A DNA stretch of 64,000 bases from Agrobacterium tumefaciens (lineage in GTDB: Bacteria; Pseudomonadota; Alphaproteobacteria; Rhizobiales; Rhizobiaceae). Of the stretch, positions 39,133 to 49,830 are shown piece after piece (within the stretch, counting starts at the first letter, position 1; every line of letters starts with the position of its first letter). The position numbers and the translations under genes were made by a program. The notes below the pieces were generated by a model. It worked only from the letters and a program-made list of their open reading frames with translations. It was not told where the DNA came from and ran no database searches. The stretch covers positions 62,001-126,000 of the forward strand of contig NZ_WJOK01000006.1 in NCBI RefSeq assembly GCF_009649785.1. The letters are read 5' to 3'.

Positions 39133-40074
39133 ATGAAAAGACATTTTGCGATTGCGGCTCTGGCCACCATGCTGGCGACCACGGCTTCGGCTCAGACCAT
39201 TGGCGTTTCGATGGCCCTGTTCGACGACAATTTCCTGACCGTGCTGCGTAACGGCATGATCGACTATTCGAAGGGCATGAACGGTGTCTCGCTGCAGATC
39301 GAGGACGCCCAGAACGATGTCGGCAAACAATTGAGCCAGGTGCAGAACTTTGTCGCCGCCGGCGTCGACGCCATCATCGTCAATCCCGTCGATACGGATG
39401 CGACGGTGGCGCTTTCGCAGGCGGCTGCCGCAGCCGGCATTCCGCTTGTCTACGTCAACCGCCAGCCGGTCAATCTCGACAACCTGCCGGACAAACAGGC
39501 CTTCGTTGCTTCCGACGAAAAACAGTCGGGAACGTTGCAGACGCAGGAAGTCTGCCGGCTTCTGAAAGCTGCCGGCAAGACGGAAGCCAAGGCAGTGGTG
39601 ATGATGGGCGAACTCTCCAACCAGGCGGCTCGCATGCGGACCGAGGACATCAAGGAGGTCGTCGCCACACCGGATTGCAGCTTCATCAAGCTCGTTGAGG
39701 AGCAATCAGCCAACTGGTCGCGCACGCAGGGGTCGGACCTGATGACCAACTGGCTCTCGGCTGGCGTTGAGTTCGATGCGGTGATTTCCAACAATGACGA
39801 GATGGCGATCGGCGCGATCCAGTCGCTGAAGGCGACCGGCCGGCCGATGGACGGCGTCATCATCGCGGGTATCGACGCGACCCAGGATGCACTTGCCGCG
39901 ATGGCGGCGGGCGAACTGGATGTCAGTGTTTTCCAGAATGCCGCCGGCCAGGGCAAGGGCGCGGTGGATGCCGCGCTGAAACTCGCCAAGGGCGAGACGA
40001 TCGACAAGAAGGTCTTCGTGCCCTTCGAACTCGTCACGCCCGCCAACCTCAAGGATTATCAGGCGAAGAACTGA
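39133..40074 (+). CDS. Periplasmic sugar/polyol-binding protein (RbsB family), orphan
   Basis: This 313-residue protein has a signal peptide (MKRHFAIAALATMLATTASA, cut near residue 20), then QTIGVSMALFDDNFLTVLRNG, the opening of ribose/inositol/rhizopine-type binding proteins. The AAGVDAIIVNPVDTDATVAL stretch near residue 75 and GIDATQDALAAMAAGELDVSVFQN near 240 are family motifs. GGAGGAGG precedes the ATG. No ATPase or permease gene follows; instead come iolH-, iolG- and iolI-like genes. It may serve an inositol importer encoded elsewhere. It resembles inositol and rhizopine (MocB) binding proteins in overall look. Confidence 0.82.
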   Translation: MKRHFAIAALATMLATTASAQTIGVSMALFDDNFLTVLRNGMIDYSKGMNGVSLQIEDAQNDVGKQLSQVQNFVAAGVDAIIVNPVDTDATVALSQAAAAAGIPLVYVNRQPVNLDNLPDKQAFVASDEKQSGTLQTQEVCRLLKAAGKTEAKAVVMMGELSNQAARMRTEDIKEVVATPDCSFIKLVEEQSANWSRTQGSDLMTNWLSAGVEFDAVISNNDEMAIGAIQSLKATGRPMDGVIIAGIDATQDALAAMAAGELDVSVFQNAAGQGKGAVDAALKLAKGETIDKKVFVPFELVTPANLKDYQAKN

Positions 40075-40078
40075 GGCC

Positions 40079-40168
40079 GGCATTCACTTGGAATGCCAAG
40101 AATAAACCAGGGGCCGCTCATGGAAAAGCAGGCCCAAGGCCGCGGTCTCTTCTCCCGGACCGCGGCCT
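40079..40168 (+). terminator. Two stem-loops after the binding-protein gene
   Basis: First stem 40079-40085 with 40091-40097 (GGCATTC and GAATGCC). Second, stronger stem 40137-40147 with 40158-40168 (AGGCCGCGGTC and GACCGCGGCCT) around a ten-base loop. No T-run follows, so a 3'-stabilising or attenuating role between binding-protein and enzyme genes is more likely than full termination. Confidence 0.55.
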
Positions 40169-40216
40169 AACCTGTCCGCAACGACCTCAACAGATACCGA
40201 CGACAAGGAAGCGTAA

Positions 40217-41116
40217 ATGCGCATCGCCATCGACCCGTTCATGCACCGCCATCTCAGCCTCGAAGCCCTTCCCGCCAAAGTTAGGGAGCTTGGCTACGAC
40301 TGGATTGAGCTCAGCCCGCGCGCCGATTTCCTCGAATGGTTCAAGGCGCCACGCGTGTTTCCCGAAAGAATCCGCTCGTTCAAGAAGGCGCTGGCGGCCG
40401 AAAACGTCAAGATTGCCTCGCTGCTGCCGATGTATCGCTGGGCCTCCAATGACGAGACCGAGCGGCAGGCGGCAGTGAAGCACTGGAAACGCGCCATCGA
40501 GATCGCCGTCGAACTGGAGGTCGACACGATGAACTCCGAATTTGGCCGTGGACCGCATCCCGACAAGGGTTCCTGCTATTGCTGCCATACTGGCTCGATG
40601 ATCGAGGCCTGCGAGGATGCCTGGTGGCGTTCAATGGAAGAACTTGTGCCGATCTTCGAGCGCGAAGGCATCAATCTGCATGTCGAGCCGCATCCGGAAG
40701 ACTGGTGCGAGACGCTTCAGCCGGCGCTCGACATCATCCGCACCGTCAATTCGAAGAATGTGAAGTTTCTCTATTGCGCACCTCACACCTTCTATTTCGG
40801 CGACGACACCAAGGCGATGCTGCGCGAAGCGAAGGATGTACTCGCCCATGTGCATGTCGGTGACACCTTCAATCACAAGGCCAGTTCAGGCCTGCGCTAC
40901 ATTCTCAACCCGCCCGGCACGCAGGCGCGCGTGCACCAGCACTTGAACATCGGCCAGGGTGAGGTGCCGTGGGACGACTTCTTCGGCACGCTTTCCGAAA
41001 TCGGCTTCGACGGCATCATGACCTCCTGTGTTTTTGCCTGGGAGGACAGGGCCGATGAATCGGGCAGGTTCATGTGCGCCGAGATCAACAACTATATCGA
41101 AAAATACCGCAAGTGA
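40217..41116 (+). CDS. iolH: IolH-like sugar-phosphate isomerase/epimerase family protein
   Basis: This 299-residue TIM barrel opens [19 protein letters not shown] and has [19 protein letters not shown] near residue 22, followed by [19 protein letters not shown] near 74 and [11 protein letters not shown] near 156. As I recall them, IolH proteins of inositol operons share these features; their reaction is not well settled. Likely metal ligands include the E of VEPHPED and the histidines of HVHVGDTF near 217. GGAAGCG lies before the ATG. It is followed by an IolG-like dehydrogenase and an IolI-like barrel, the usual company of IolH. Confidence 0.72.
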   Translation: MRIAIDPFMHRHLSLEALPAKVRELGYDWIELSPRADFLEWFKAPRVFPERIRSFKKALAAENVKIASLLPMYRWASNDETERQAAVKHWKRAIEIAVELEVDTMNSEFGRGPHPDKGSCYCCHTGSMIEACEDAWWRSMEELVPIFEREGINLHVEPHPEDWCETLQPALDIIRTVNSKNVKFLYCAPHTFYFGDDTKAMLREAKDVLAHVHVGDTFNHKASSGLRYILNPPGTQARVHQHLNIGQGEVPWDDFFGTLSEIGFDGIMTSCVFAWEDRADESGRFMCAEINNYIEKYRK

Positions 41117-41126
41117 GGTTTTTCCT

Positions 41127-42137
41127 ATGACTGTGAGAATTGGTGTCATCGGCACCGGCGCGATTGGCCGTGACCATGCCCGCCGCATCAACAAGGTCCT
41201 CGGAGGCGCAAAGGTCGTGGCGCTGAGTGACGTCAACCCTGCATCCGCCGAGGCGGTGAAGAACGACATTGCTGCGGACGCCGTCATTTTCGCCACCGGC
41301 GAGGAACTGATTGCATCGCCGGATGTGGACGCCGTTCTGGTGACATCCTGGGGTGCAACGCATGAGCAATATGTGCTGGCGGCCATTGCCGCCGGCAAGC
41401 CCTGCTTTTGCGAAAAGCCGCTGGCGACAACGGCGGAAGGGGCAAAGCGCATCGTTGACGCCGAGGTGGCGCAGGGCAAGCGGCTGGTTCAGGTGGGCTT
41501 CATGCGCCGTTATGACGCCGGTTATGTGGCGTTGAAACAGGCCGTCGACACCAAGATCGGCGCGCCGATCATGGTGCACGCCGCCCATCGCAATCCGGCG
41601 GTTCCGGATCAATATGTGACTGCTATGGCTATCCACGACACGATGATCCACGAGATCGACGTGCTGCGCTGGCTGCTCGACGATGACTATGTTTCGGCGC
41701 GGGTCCTCTTTCCCCGCTCGGCGGCCAGAAGCCATGCGCAGCTGAAGGATCCGCAGATCGTCATTCTGGAGACCACCAGGGGCACGCTCATCGACGTCGA
41801 AATTTTCGTCAATTGCCATTATGGCTATGATATTCAGTGCCAGGTGGTGGGAGAGGATGGCATCGCCAGCCTGCCGGAACCGATGTCCGTCCAGACCCGC
41901 CTTGGCGCCAAGCTACAGAACGATATCCTGACAGACTGGAAGGATCGCTTTATCGCGAGCTATGATGTGGAGCTGCAGGATTTCATCCATGCGGCGGCGA
42001 AGGGGACCGCGGCCGGACCGAATTCCTGGGACGGTTACGTGGCCGCCATCACATCCGATGCCTGCGTCGCCGCGCAGGAAGCCGGTGGCGCTGCGGTCGC
42101 CATCGACCTTCCCGCGCGTCCTGCCCTTTATAAGTGA
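41127..42137 (+). CDS. iolG: Gfo/Idh/MocA oxidoreductase, inositol 2-dehydrogenase-like (IolG)
   Basis: This is a 336-residue NAD(P)-dependent dehydrogenase. The Rossmann motif [16 protein letters not shown] is at residues 6-21; the family motif CEKPLATT with the catalytic lysine of EKP is near residue 97; [10 protein letters not shown] near 129 and [15 protein letters not shown] near 172 (with conserved D and H) match inositol dehydrogenases. It would oxidise myo-inositol, or a stereoisomer such as scyllo- or D-chiro-inositol, to an inosose. The ATG at 41127 follows iolH by ten bases. Gfo/Idh proteins are promiscuous, so the exact polyol is uncertain. Confidence 0.8.
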   Translation: MTVRIGVIGTGAIGRDHARRINKVLGGAKVVALSDVNPASAEAVKNDIAADAVIFATGEELIASPDVDAVLVTSWGATHEQYVLAAIAAGKPCFCEKPLATTAEGAKRIVDAEVAQGKRLVQVGFMRRYDAGYVALKQAVDTKIGAPIMVHAAHRNPAVPDQYVTAMAIHDTMIHEIDVLRWLLDDDYVSARVLFPRSAARSHAQLKDPQIVILETTRGTLIDVEIFVNCHYGYDIQCQVVGEDGIASLPEPMSVQTRLGAKLQNDILTDWKDRFIASYDVELQDFIHAAAKGTAAGPNSWDGYVAAITSDACVAAQEAGGAAVAIDLPARPALYK

Positions 42138-42146
42138 GGATATCTC

Positions 42147-42932
42147 ATGCGTTTTGCCATCAACCACATCACCGCACCAAAACTCTCCCTCGAGGACTTC
42201 TTCGCGACAGCGCGCAATCTTGGCCTTAGCGAAGTTGAAATCCGCAACGACCTGCCTGACATCGTCGGCACGGTGGACCCGGCTGCCGTGAAGGCCGCGG
42301 CCGAAAAGGCCGGCGTGACCATCATCTCCATCAACGCGCTTTATCCATTCAACGTCTGGTCGGGCGATCTGCCAAAAAGGGCAGTCGTGATGGCTGATTA
42401 CGCCGCCGCAAGTGGTGCGAAGGCGCTTGTCATGTGCCCGCTCAACGAGGGCCGACAGGTACCGTTCGACGATCTCGTGGCCGCGCTCAAGGCCATGAAG
42501 CCCATCCTCGAGGAACGTGGGCTGACCGGCCTTGTCGAACCACTCGGTTTCCCCGTCTCGTCGCTGCGCACCAAGGCTGAGGCCGTCAAGGCCATCGACG
42601 CGGCAGGCGGGGGCGATGTCTACAGGCTGGTGCACGACACTTTCCATCATCATCTGGCAGGAGAGACGGTGTTTTTCCCCGAACGCACCGGCCTCGTCCA
42701 CATATCAGGCGTGACAGACCCCGCTGTCTCCGTCGCCGACATGCTGGACGCCCACCGCGTTCTGGTGGATAGCGACGACCGGCTGGAGAATCTTGCCCAG
42801 ATCAGGACGCTGGAGGCAGCTGGCTACAAGGGGCCTTACAGCTTCGAGCCTTTCGCGGCTGAGGTGCATGAGTTGAAAGACCCGGCTGCTGCCGTCAGAG
42901 ACAGTATCGACCATATCTCCCAGGCGCTATGA
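42147..42932 (+). CDS. TIM-barrel sugar isomerase, IolI-like
   Basis: This is a 261-residue xylose-isomerase-like barrel. Features are FAINHITAPKLSLEDFFATA at the start, LVEPLGFPVSSLRTK with a likely metal-ligand glutamate near residue 132, LVHDTFHHHLAG with D and H near 166, and YSFEPFAAEVHEL with the last glutamate near 236. The pattern fits IolI (2-keto-myo-inositol isomerase) and other inosose-type isomerases or epimerases. It is nine bases after the IolG-like gene and is the last gene of the cassette. No terminator with a T-run is visible after it. Confidence 0.7.
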   Translation: MRFAINHITAPKLSLEDFFATARNLGLSEVEIRNDLPDIVGTVDPAAVKAAAEKAGVTIISINALYPFNVWSGDLPKRAVVMADYAAASGAKALVMCPLNEGRQVPFDDLVAALKAMKPILEERGLTGLVEPLGFPVSSLRTKAEAVKAIDAAGGGDVYRLVHDTFHHHLAGETVFFPERTGLVHISGVTDPAVSVADMLDAHRVLVDSDDRLENLAQIRTLEAAGYKGPYSFEPFAAEVHELKDPAAAVRDSIDHISQAL

Positions 42933-43152
42933 CCGCCTCACCGCCTGCGGTTTGCTGCAGGCGGTGCTTGCGTTCGAATACAGGCTGATTGGTAGAAAAC
43001 ACAGAGAAATCAATTCCGCTTTTACGGATGATGCTGTAATCTTTGCGTGACAAAACAGAGCAGCAATCGGGCTCGGGTATTCTTGAAATCAACTGCTTTG
43101 TGCCGGTTTCTTGCCCGCCCCATCCTTAAAAGAGCGGGTGAATTTCCCTTTT

Positions 43153-44199
43153 ATGAAAATAGACAGGAAAACGACGCTTAAGGATGTGGCGCAGCAGGCG
43201 AATGTTTCGCTTAGCACCGCTTCGCACGCCCTTAACGGCACGGCCCCCTTGACCACGCTGGTGCGCGAGCGGGTGCTGGAAGCGGCCCGTTCGCTCGGTT
43301 ATCTCGAAAACCGCCGACAGAAGGCGACGATTGCGACCCTGCGCGTGGTGTTGCTGGCAATGACCAACGATGCGGCTCCGCAAAGTGATCTCAACATGGT
43401 CAGCTGGACGATGCTGAACGGCTTCCGGCGCGAATGCGAACGGCGCGGCATTCGCATCGTTCCCTTCGTCAGCGCCACAAGCCGGCTTGACCCTGTCGCG
43501 GTGGCGCAGGCGGCGGATGCCGACAATGTGGATGGCATCGTGGTGTTGAACGATGACCGATCGCAACTGGTTCAGGCGCTTTCGGCGCTCGGCAAACCGG
43601 TGGTGCTGATCAATGGCGAGGACCCGGCCATGATCGTAGATACGGTGACGGCCGAGAACCGTTTCGGCGCCCGCCTCGGCATCGAGCACCTGCTTTCCCT
43701 TGGGCATCGCAATATTCTGCACATTACCTGGAAGGGGCGCACGACGATCCGCCGCCGTTACGACGGTTATAGCGACGCATTTCTTGCGGCGGGGTTTCCC
43801 GTGCCTGCGGATATGGTCATTGAGGTGGAGAGTTATGAACCCCAATGGGGCGAAACCGCCATTCGTCGCCTGCTGGCCGAGGAGCGCCCGCTCAGAAATG
43901 CAACGGCGATTTTCTGCGCTGCCGACAATCTGGCGCTCGGCTGTCTGAAAGCACTGACGGAAGCCGGTGTCCGGGTTCCCGATGACGTTTCGGTATTGGG
44001 TTTTGACGATATCATGCCGGCGGCCTTCAGTGCGCCGCCGCTCAGCACCATTCAATTGCCCGCCGACAGGCTGGGTGGTGCGGCACTTTCCCTGCTGGAG
44101 CAGCGGCTTGTCGCCGCCGACCCGACCCGGCCTGCGCACCGGCTGGAACTTGGCTGTCGACTTGTGCTGAGGGGCAGCATCGCACCGCCCCCCAAGTGA
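43153..44199 (+). CDS. LacI-family regulator, probably of the pectin-oligosaccharide locus
   Basis: This is a 348-residue regulator with LacI HTH (TLKDVAQQANVSLSTASHAL, residues 7-26) and effector domain (LRVVLLAMTNDAAPQSDLN onward, FGARLGIEHLLSLGHRNILH near residue 175). The ATG at 43153 is chosen because MKIDRKTTLKDVA is typical; an upstream ATG at 43111 is unlikely. It is convergent with the importer operon (44210-52356), its stop ten bases from the last permease gene, so it is likely the locus regulator. Cognate sites could be the repeated CGATTTGTG elements at 52395-52524. The ligand is not readable. Confidence 0.84.
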   Translation: MKIDRKTTLKDVAQQANVSLSTASHALNGTAPLTTLVRERVLEAARSLGYLENRRQKATIATLRVVLLAMTNDAAPQSDLNMVSWTMLNGFRRECERRGIRIVPFVSATSRLDPVAVAQAADADNVDGIVVLNDDRSQLVQALSALGKPVVLINGEDPAMIVDTVTAENRFGARLGIEHLLSLGHRNILHITWKGRTTIRRRYDGYSDAFLAAGFPVPADMVIEVESYEPQWGETAIRRLLAEERPLRNATAIFCAADNLALGCLKALTEAGVRVPDDVSVLGFDDIMPAAFSAPPLSTIQLPADRLGGAALSLLEQRLVAADPTRPAHRLELGCRLVLRGSIAPPPK

Positions 44200-44209
44200 T
44201 ACCGAGCTT

Positions 44210-45268
44210 TTACTTCATGCCCGTCCCAGCAATGCCTGTCGTGATATAGCGTTGCAGGAACAGGAACACGACGGTAACCGGCGCCAGGCTGAGGAAGGTC
44301 ATGGCGAGAATATAGTGCCATTGCACCGAGAACTCGCCCTGGAAGGCGTTCAGGCCCACCTGCAGTGTGAAGTTCTCGCGGCTGCTGAGGACGATCAACG
44401 GCCAGAGGAAGTCGTTCCAGCGCCAAAGCACCGAGAAGATTGCGAGAACCGCTAGTGCAGGTGCCGTCAGCGGCAGGATGATGCGCCAGAAGATGCGGAA
44501 CTCGCTGGCCGCATCGACGCGCGCTGCTTCGATCAGTTCGTCCGGGATCGTCAGCATATATTGCCTGAGCAGGAACACGCCGGTTGGCGTCGCGACGGTG
44601 GGAATGATGACACCCCAGAGATTGTCGACGAGGCCGACACCGACGATAACAAGATAGGCTGGCACCATGACGACGGTAAGTGGGATCATCAGCGTAGAGA
44701 TGATCAGCACGAAAATCGCCTTCTCGCCGCGGAAGCGGTATTTCGAGAGAGCAAACGCCGCCATGGCGTTGACGATCAAGGTTAAAACGGTCGCGACAAC
44801 AGTGACGAAGACCGAGTTTTTCAGGAAAGTCAGGAAGTTGAACTGGGTCAAGGGATCGGTGAAATTCTGCGTCGCGATCGTCAGTTTCTGGACGGGCGAC
44901 ATTTCGCGCGTGTCGACGCTGACCGGCGGGCCGGGATTGGCCGGATCCACCATCTGCGCCTTGATGCCAACGCGCCGAACCATGGCCATCTCCCGCTCCA
45001 TTCCGTCGATGGTGACGGTCCAGAGGCTGAGCGGCCTGTCATAACCTGGAACTTCCACCTGCACGGCGGCGCGCGGCAGAAGGCTCGGCGGAAACCGTGT
45101 GATCTCGGCTTCCGGCTTCAGCGAGGACATGGCGGCCCAGACGACGGGTATCAACACCGCGAGCGTGCCGCCGATGAGCCACACCCAGGAGAGAATATCG
45201 GTGAGACCGATCCTGCCGGGGCGGCGGGTTCGCGTCAGGAAAGTGACTGCGTTTATATTGCCGGACAT
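44210..45268 (-). CDS. CUT1-family sugar ABC transporter permease (MalG-like) with enlarged periplasmic loop
   Basis: This is a 352-residue integral membrane protein. The C-terminal two thirds is standard MalG, with the EAA motif AARVDAASEFRIFWRIILPL near residues 245-265 and IFSVLWRWNDFLWPLIVL near 275. Between helix 1 and helix 2 (residues about 50-135) is an unusually long soluble segment (LWTVTIDGMEREMAMVRRVG), making it about 70 residues longer than a typical MalG. It is the last gene of the leftward operon, two bases after the MalF-like gene. The loop may contact the binding protein. Confidence 0.86.
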   Translation of the reverse strand: MSGNINAVTFLTRTRRPGRIGLTDILSWVWLIGGTLAVLIPVVWAAMSSLKPEAEITRFPPSLLPRAAVQVEVPGYDRPLSLWTVTIDGMEREMAMVRRVGIKAQMVDPANPGPPVSVDTREMSPVQKLTIATQNFTDPLTQFNFLTFLKNSVFVTVVATVLTLIVNAMAAFALSKYRFRGEKAIFVLIISTLMIPLTVVMVPAYLVIVGVGLVDNLWGVIIPTVATPTGVFLLRQYMLTIPDELIEAARVDAASEFRIFWRIILPLTAPALAVLAIFSVLWRWNDFLWPLIVLSSRENFTLQVGLNAFQGEFSVQWHYILAMTFLSLAPVTVVFLFLQRYITTGIAGTGMK

Positions 45269-45270
45269 GA

Positions 45271-46266
45271 TCAGGACTCCATCTTTTTGCCGAGGCGTAG
45301 TTGCACGAGCGTCAGCGCGAGAAGAACAAGGCCCATCAGAACCGATGCGGCGGATGCGAGGCCGAAGAGCCTGAGATCGCTGCCAAAGGCCATCTGGTAG
45401 ATATATTGCACCACGAACGTGTTGGCCGTGCCCGGCCCGCCGCCATTGGTCAAAACCCAGGCTTCATCAAATATTTGCACTGAGCGGATCATCAAAAGGA
45501 TCAGTACGACGAGAAGGTTGGGAGCCAGCAGCGGCAGGGTGATGCGCAGCAATGTGCGTCGGGGCGAAGCGGCGTCGATTGCGGCTGCTTCATAAAGGTC
45601 TTTGGGAATGGCCTGCAGCCCGGCCAGCAGGATGAGCGTGTAAAAGCCCATGTGGAACCAGACGGATACGACCACGACGAAGAAGCGCGACCAGCCGACA
45701 TCCAGCAGGAAGATTTCCGGCGGCACGCCGAGCATCTGGAAGAAGGCGTTCAGCAGTCCGTTGCGGTCAAGAAACCATTTCCAGATGAGGCCGATGACGA
45801 CAGGTGACAGCAGCACGGGATAAAAGAACATGGCGCGGAAGAAGCCGCGCGCGGCAATCGCCCTGTTAAGAATGAGGGCCGTGACCAGCGCGACGAACAG
45901 CGTGGCGACAACGTTGAAGCCGACAAACCAGAGCGTGTTCCAGATCGCTGTCCAGAACAGCGATTCCCGGCAGCTTCCGGGGTCCATATAGCTCTGGCAA
46001 TCGAGTAGCTTGCCGAAATTCTCCAGACCGACAAAGGGACGGTCGGTGATCAGCAGCTCGGTGCCGCCGGTAAAGGCGTAACCGACGGCAATGGCAATCG
46101 GCAGGAAGGTGAAGATGCCGAAGAGAACGAGGTTCGGCATCAGGAAAATATAGGGCATGCGTCTTTTGCCGATCAGCCGCTCTATGAGGTTGAGCGGCAC
46201 TTCGGCGATTGCCATCACGGCGTCGAGCACGCGGTCGGACAGTCTCGCAAGCGTCGGATTGGCCAT
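45271..46266 (-). CDS. CUT1-family sugar ABC transporter permease (MalF-like)
   Basis: This is a 331-residue membrane protein starting MANPTLARLSDRVLDAV. Helices are seen at FGIFTFLPIAIAVGYAF and LFVALVTALIL; the EAA loop EAAAIDAASPRRTLLRITLPL lies near residue 235. The ATG at 46266 has GGGAGAG upstream; an in-frame ATG at 46329 lies inside the ATPase gene and is unlikely. It partners the MalG-like permease. Confidence 0.86.
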   Translation of the reverse strand: MANPTLARLSDRVLDAVMAIAEVPLNLIERLIGKRRMPYIFLMPNLVLFGIFTFLPIAIAVGYAFTGGTELLITDRPFVGLENFGKLLDCQSYMDPGSCRESLFWTAIWNTLWFVGFNVVATLFVALVTALILNRAIAARGFFRAMFFYPVLLSPVVIGLIWKWFLDRNGLLNAFFQMLGVPPEIFLLDVGWSRFFVVVVSVWFHMGFYTLILLAGLQAIPKDLYEAAAIDAASPRRTLLRITLPLLAPNLLVVLILLMIRSVQIFDEAWVLTNGGGPGTANTFVVQYIYQMAFGSDLRLFGLASAASVLMGLVLLALTLVQLRLGKKMES

Positions 46267-46267
46267 G

Positions 46268-47373
<1,106 letters not shown>

Positions 47374-47374
<1 letters not shown>

Positions 47375-48726
47375 TACCTGCTCCCTTCGGGCAAGGTCGT
47401 CTCTGCGACGATCTCTTTTGCATTCCAGCCCTCGGGTAAGGGCATCGTTCTTCCAATGGCAACGTCGCGCGCAGAAAATCCGTGAACGCCGGACAGATAC
47501 ACCGCAGGCATGCCGCCGGGGTAATCTTCAAGTCCGACGATCCTGCCGTCGGCGCTGCGTGTCCAGGCATTGGCGCGGCCGGCAGCCTCCGGACTTGGCG
47601 CAATGTCCGCATTGGTCGGACGAAGATCATATTGCAGGCCGGTGCCGAGTTTGCCGGGCTGCTGCGACAGTGAAATGCGCGCGAGCGTGACATTGTGGAT
47701 GCCGGCGCTCGAGGTGGCGACGAGGTTTATCGCGCCTTCCATCGAGCCGCTCAGGTCTTCCACCACAAGGTTTTCAACCTTGCCAGCCTGACGTTCCGGC
47801 CGGCGGTCTACCACGGTGACAGTCACGGCTTCGCCCGATCCCCAGAACCCGCCCGGCGTTTCGTGGCACTCCGCCTCGATCCGCGAAAAGCGGATATTGC
47901 GCATGGCGCCGCCATCGCGGGAGAAAAGGCCGATGCCGCGATTGGATGCGATGACTTTGCAGTCCTCGAACGCCACATCGGTGAAATCGCCGAAGGATTC
48001 CGTGCCGAGCTTCAAGGCGCAGCTCATGCTTGAGACAGTGCAGCGGCGAACCGTGATATCGGCGCAGGCGCCAACAGCCTTGCCATCCGGTCCGGCGCTG
48101 GTCTTCAGGCAAATACCGTCATCGGCGGTGGAGATGGAGCAATCCTCGATCAGTGCGCGCCGGCAGGCATCCAGCACGATGCCGTCGGTGTTGGGCAGGC
48201 GGCGATCGTTTTCGACACGGATGTTGCGGAAACTCAGATCTTCGCAATCGACCATGTGCAGGGTCCACATTGGTGAACCGCTGACGACGAGGTTTTCAAG
48301 GCGAACGTCGCGGCAGGATTCCAGAACCATGACACGCGGCCTCTTTTTCGCGGGCACATAGGTTCCCATGGCTTCGTCGTCACCGATGATGAAGTTCTCA
48401 CCGCCAGCCTCGATACGGCCGGGGCCGGTGACGGCGATGTTGCTCGCGCCCTTTGCGACGATCATGCCGCGATCGGAATCCTCGGCGATGACAGAAACGG
48501 ACGTATGGGCAAAGGCGTCGTAGTCGGAAATCGGCGCTAGCACAGCGTCTTGTGCAAGGTGAAGTTCCACGTCGCTTCTAAGATGAAGGCCGCCGCTGAC
48601 ATGCCGTCCGGCCAAGAGCGACACGACGCCGCCGCCTGCGGCCGATGCTGTATCGATTGCCTGCTGGATATCGGTAGTGGCGTCACGTCCCTCAGCGGCA
48701 ATGGTGATATTGGTGTGAGCACTCAT
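47374..48726 (-). CDS. GH28-family glycoside hydrolase (polygalacturonase-like), no signal peptide
   Basis: This is a 450-residue right-handed beta-helix protein. GH28 catalytic motifs are visible: NTDGIVLD near residue 180 and TADDGICLK near 200. The usual GHG motif is replaced by [12 protein letters not shown] near 230, and NRGIGL follows near 260. The N-terminus [19 protein letters not shown] has no signal peptide, so it works in the cytosol on imported oligosaccharides. Family members cut alpha-1,4-galacturonan or rhamnogalacturonan; the changed motif means substrate specificity is uncertain. Its start overlaps the GH105 gene as ATGA. Confidence 0.82.
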
Positions 48727-49817
48727 GATGCCTGCGGCCTTTTCAGAAAGACGTCGATCAGCAGCAGCATCGTCAGCGCCTGCCCATAGGGTGTCGGCAA
48801 ATTGGGAATGCGGCGGTAGAAATCGAGGTCGTGGCCCATGGGCGTCCCGTCCGACACACCGTGCACGACGCCTTCGTCATCGATATTGCCCAGCACCGCC
48901 TTCAGCGCCCGCTCGGCATGGGCGCGGTTTTCTTCGCCGAGAATACCTGCCTCGATGCCGCGCAGAATGCCATAGGCGATGCCAGCGGTTGCCGACGTCT
49001 CGACCGGCGAAGTCGGATCGTCGAGGAGCGTGTGGAACATGCCATCCTCGCGCTGATACTGGCGCAGCGAACGCACCTGGCTTGCAAGCACATTGGCGAG
49101 GAAACGTTTGTCCTTTTCGGCAAGCGTCGGCACCAGTTCGAAGAGTTCGGGGATTGCAACGGTGATCCAGGAATTGCCGCGTGCCCAGAAGGCATGCGCA
49201 AAATTGTGGCGTCCGATGAAGGTCCAGCCGTGATACCACAGCCCGGTCACGGGGTCTGACAGGTAACGCGCATGGATCATGAACTGGTAGACTGCCTCAT
49301 CGATCCAGTCCTGACGTTTGCAGACCACACCGGCGCGGGCAAGGAACAGACAAGCCATGAACAGCGTGTCGTCCCAGAGTTCACCCTCGTTAAGCCGCTC
49401 CTTTACCACGTGCTGGAAGCCGCCATCTTCGGTTTTCGGCAATTTGTGCACAAGCCAGTCGGCCCAGTCTTCTACCAGCGCCCGGAAATCCGGCCGGTCG
49501 ACATGTTCGGTGAGGATGACGAGCGGCAGCATTGGCGCGGAACTGTTGATCTGGCGTGGCGGCAGGCCACGATCGATCTGCCAGCCGTACCAGGTCACGA
49601 GATCGTCCAGAGCTTTCTGGTCGTTTGCGGCAAGCGCCCGGCGCAGGAAGCCGTAAAGGCCAACGCCCACTTCCCAATCCCATTCATCGAACTGGATCTT
49701 GCCGTCGGAACTACCGCTTGCCAGGCCTTCCTGTATGCCCTTGAGGCGGCTGAAGGCGGCGGCGACGCTGTCGATCGTCGTTCTGAGAGTGTCTTTCTCG
49801 ATGCTTTGCTGGTTCAT
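48723..49817 (-). CDS. GH105/GH88-family unsaturated glycuronyl hydrolase
   Basis: This is a 364-residue (alpha/alpha)6-barrel protein of the YteR/YesR type. Features are GVGLYGFLRRAL near residue 52, GELWDDTLFMACLFLARAG with a candidate catalytic aspartate near residue 145, HGWTFIGRHNFAHAFWARGNSW near 196, and ETSATAGIAYGILRG near 270. It releases the 4,5-unsaturated galacturonic acid from the non-reducing end of lyase-made rhamnogalacturonan or pectin oligomers. The ATG at 49817 lies 14 bases after the stop of the 841-residue protein. The presence of a GH105 implies that a polysaccharide lyase makes its substrate. Confidence 0.85.
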   Translation of the reverse strand: MNQQSIEKDTLRTTIDSVAAAFSRLKGIQEGLASGSSDGKIQFDEWDWEVGVGLYGFLRRALAANDQKALDDLVTWYGWQIDRGLPPRQINSSAPMLPLVILTEHVDRPDFRALVEDWADWLVHKLPKTEDGGFQHVVKERLNEGELWDDTLFMACLFLARAGVVCKRQDWIDEAVYQFMIHARYLSDPVTGLWYHGWTFIGRHNFAHAFWARGNSWITVAIPELFELVPTLAEKDKRFLANVLASQVRSLRQYQREDGMFHTLLDDPTSPVETSATAGIAYGILRGIEAGILGEENRAHAERALKAVLGNIDDEGVVHGVSDGTPMGHDLDFYRRIPNLPTPYGQALTMLLLIDVFLKRPQAS

Positions 49818-49830
49818 CTGGTCATTCCGC

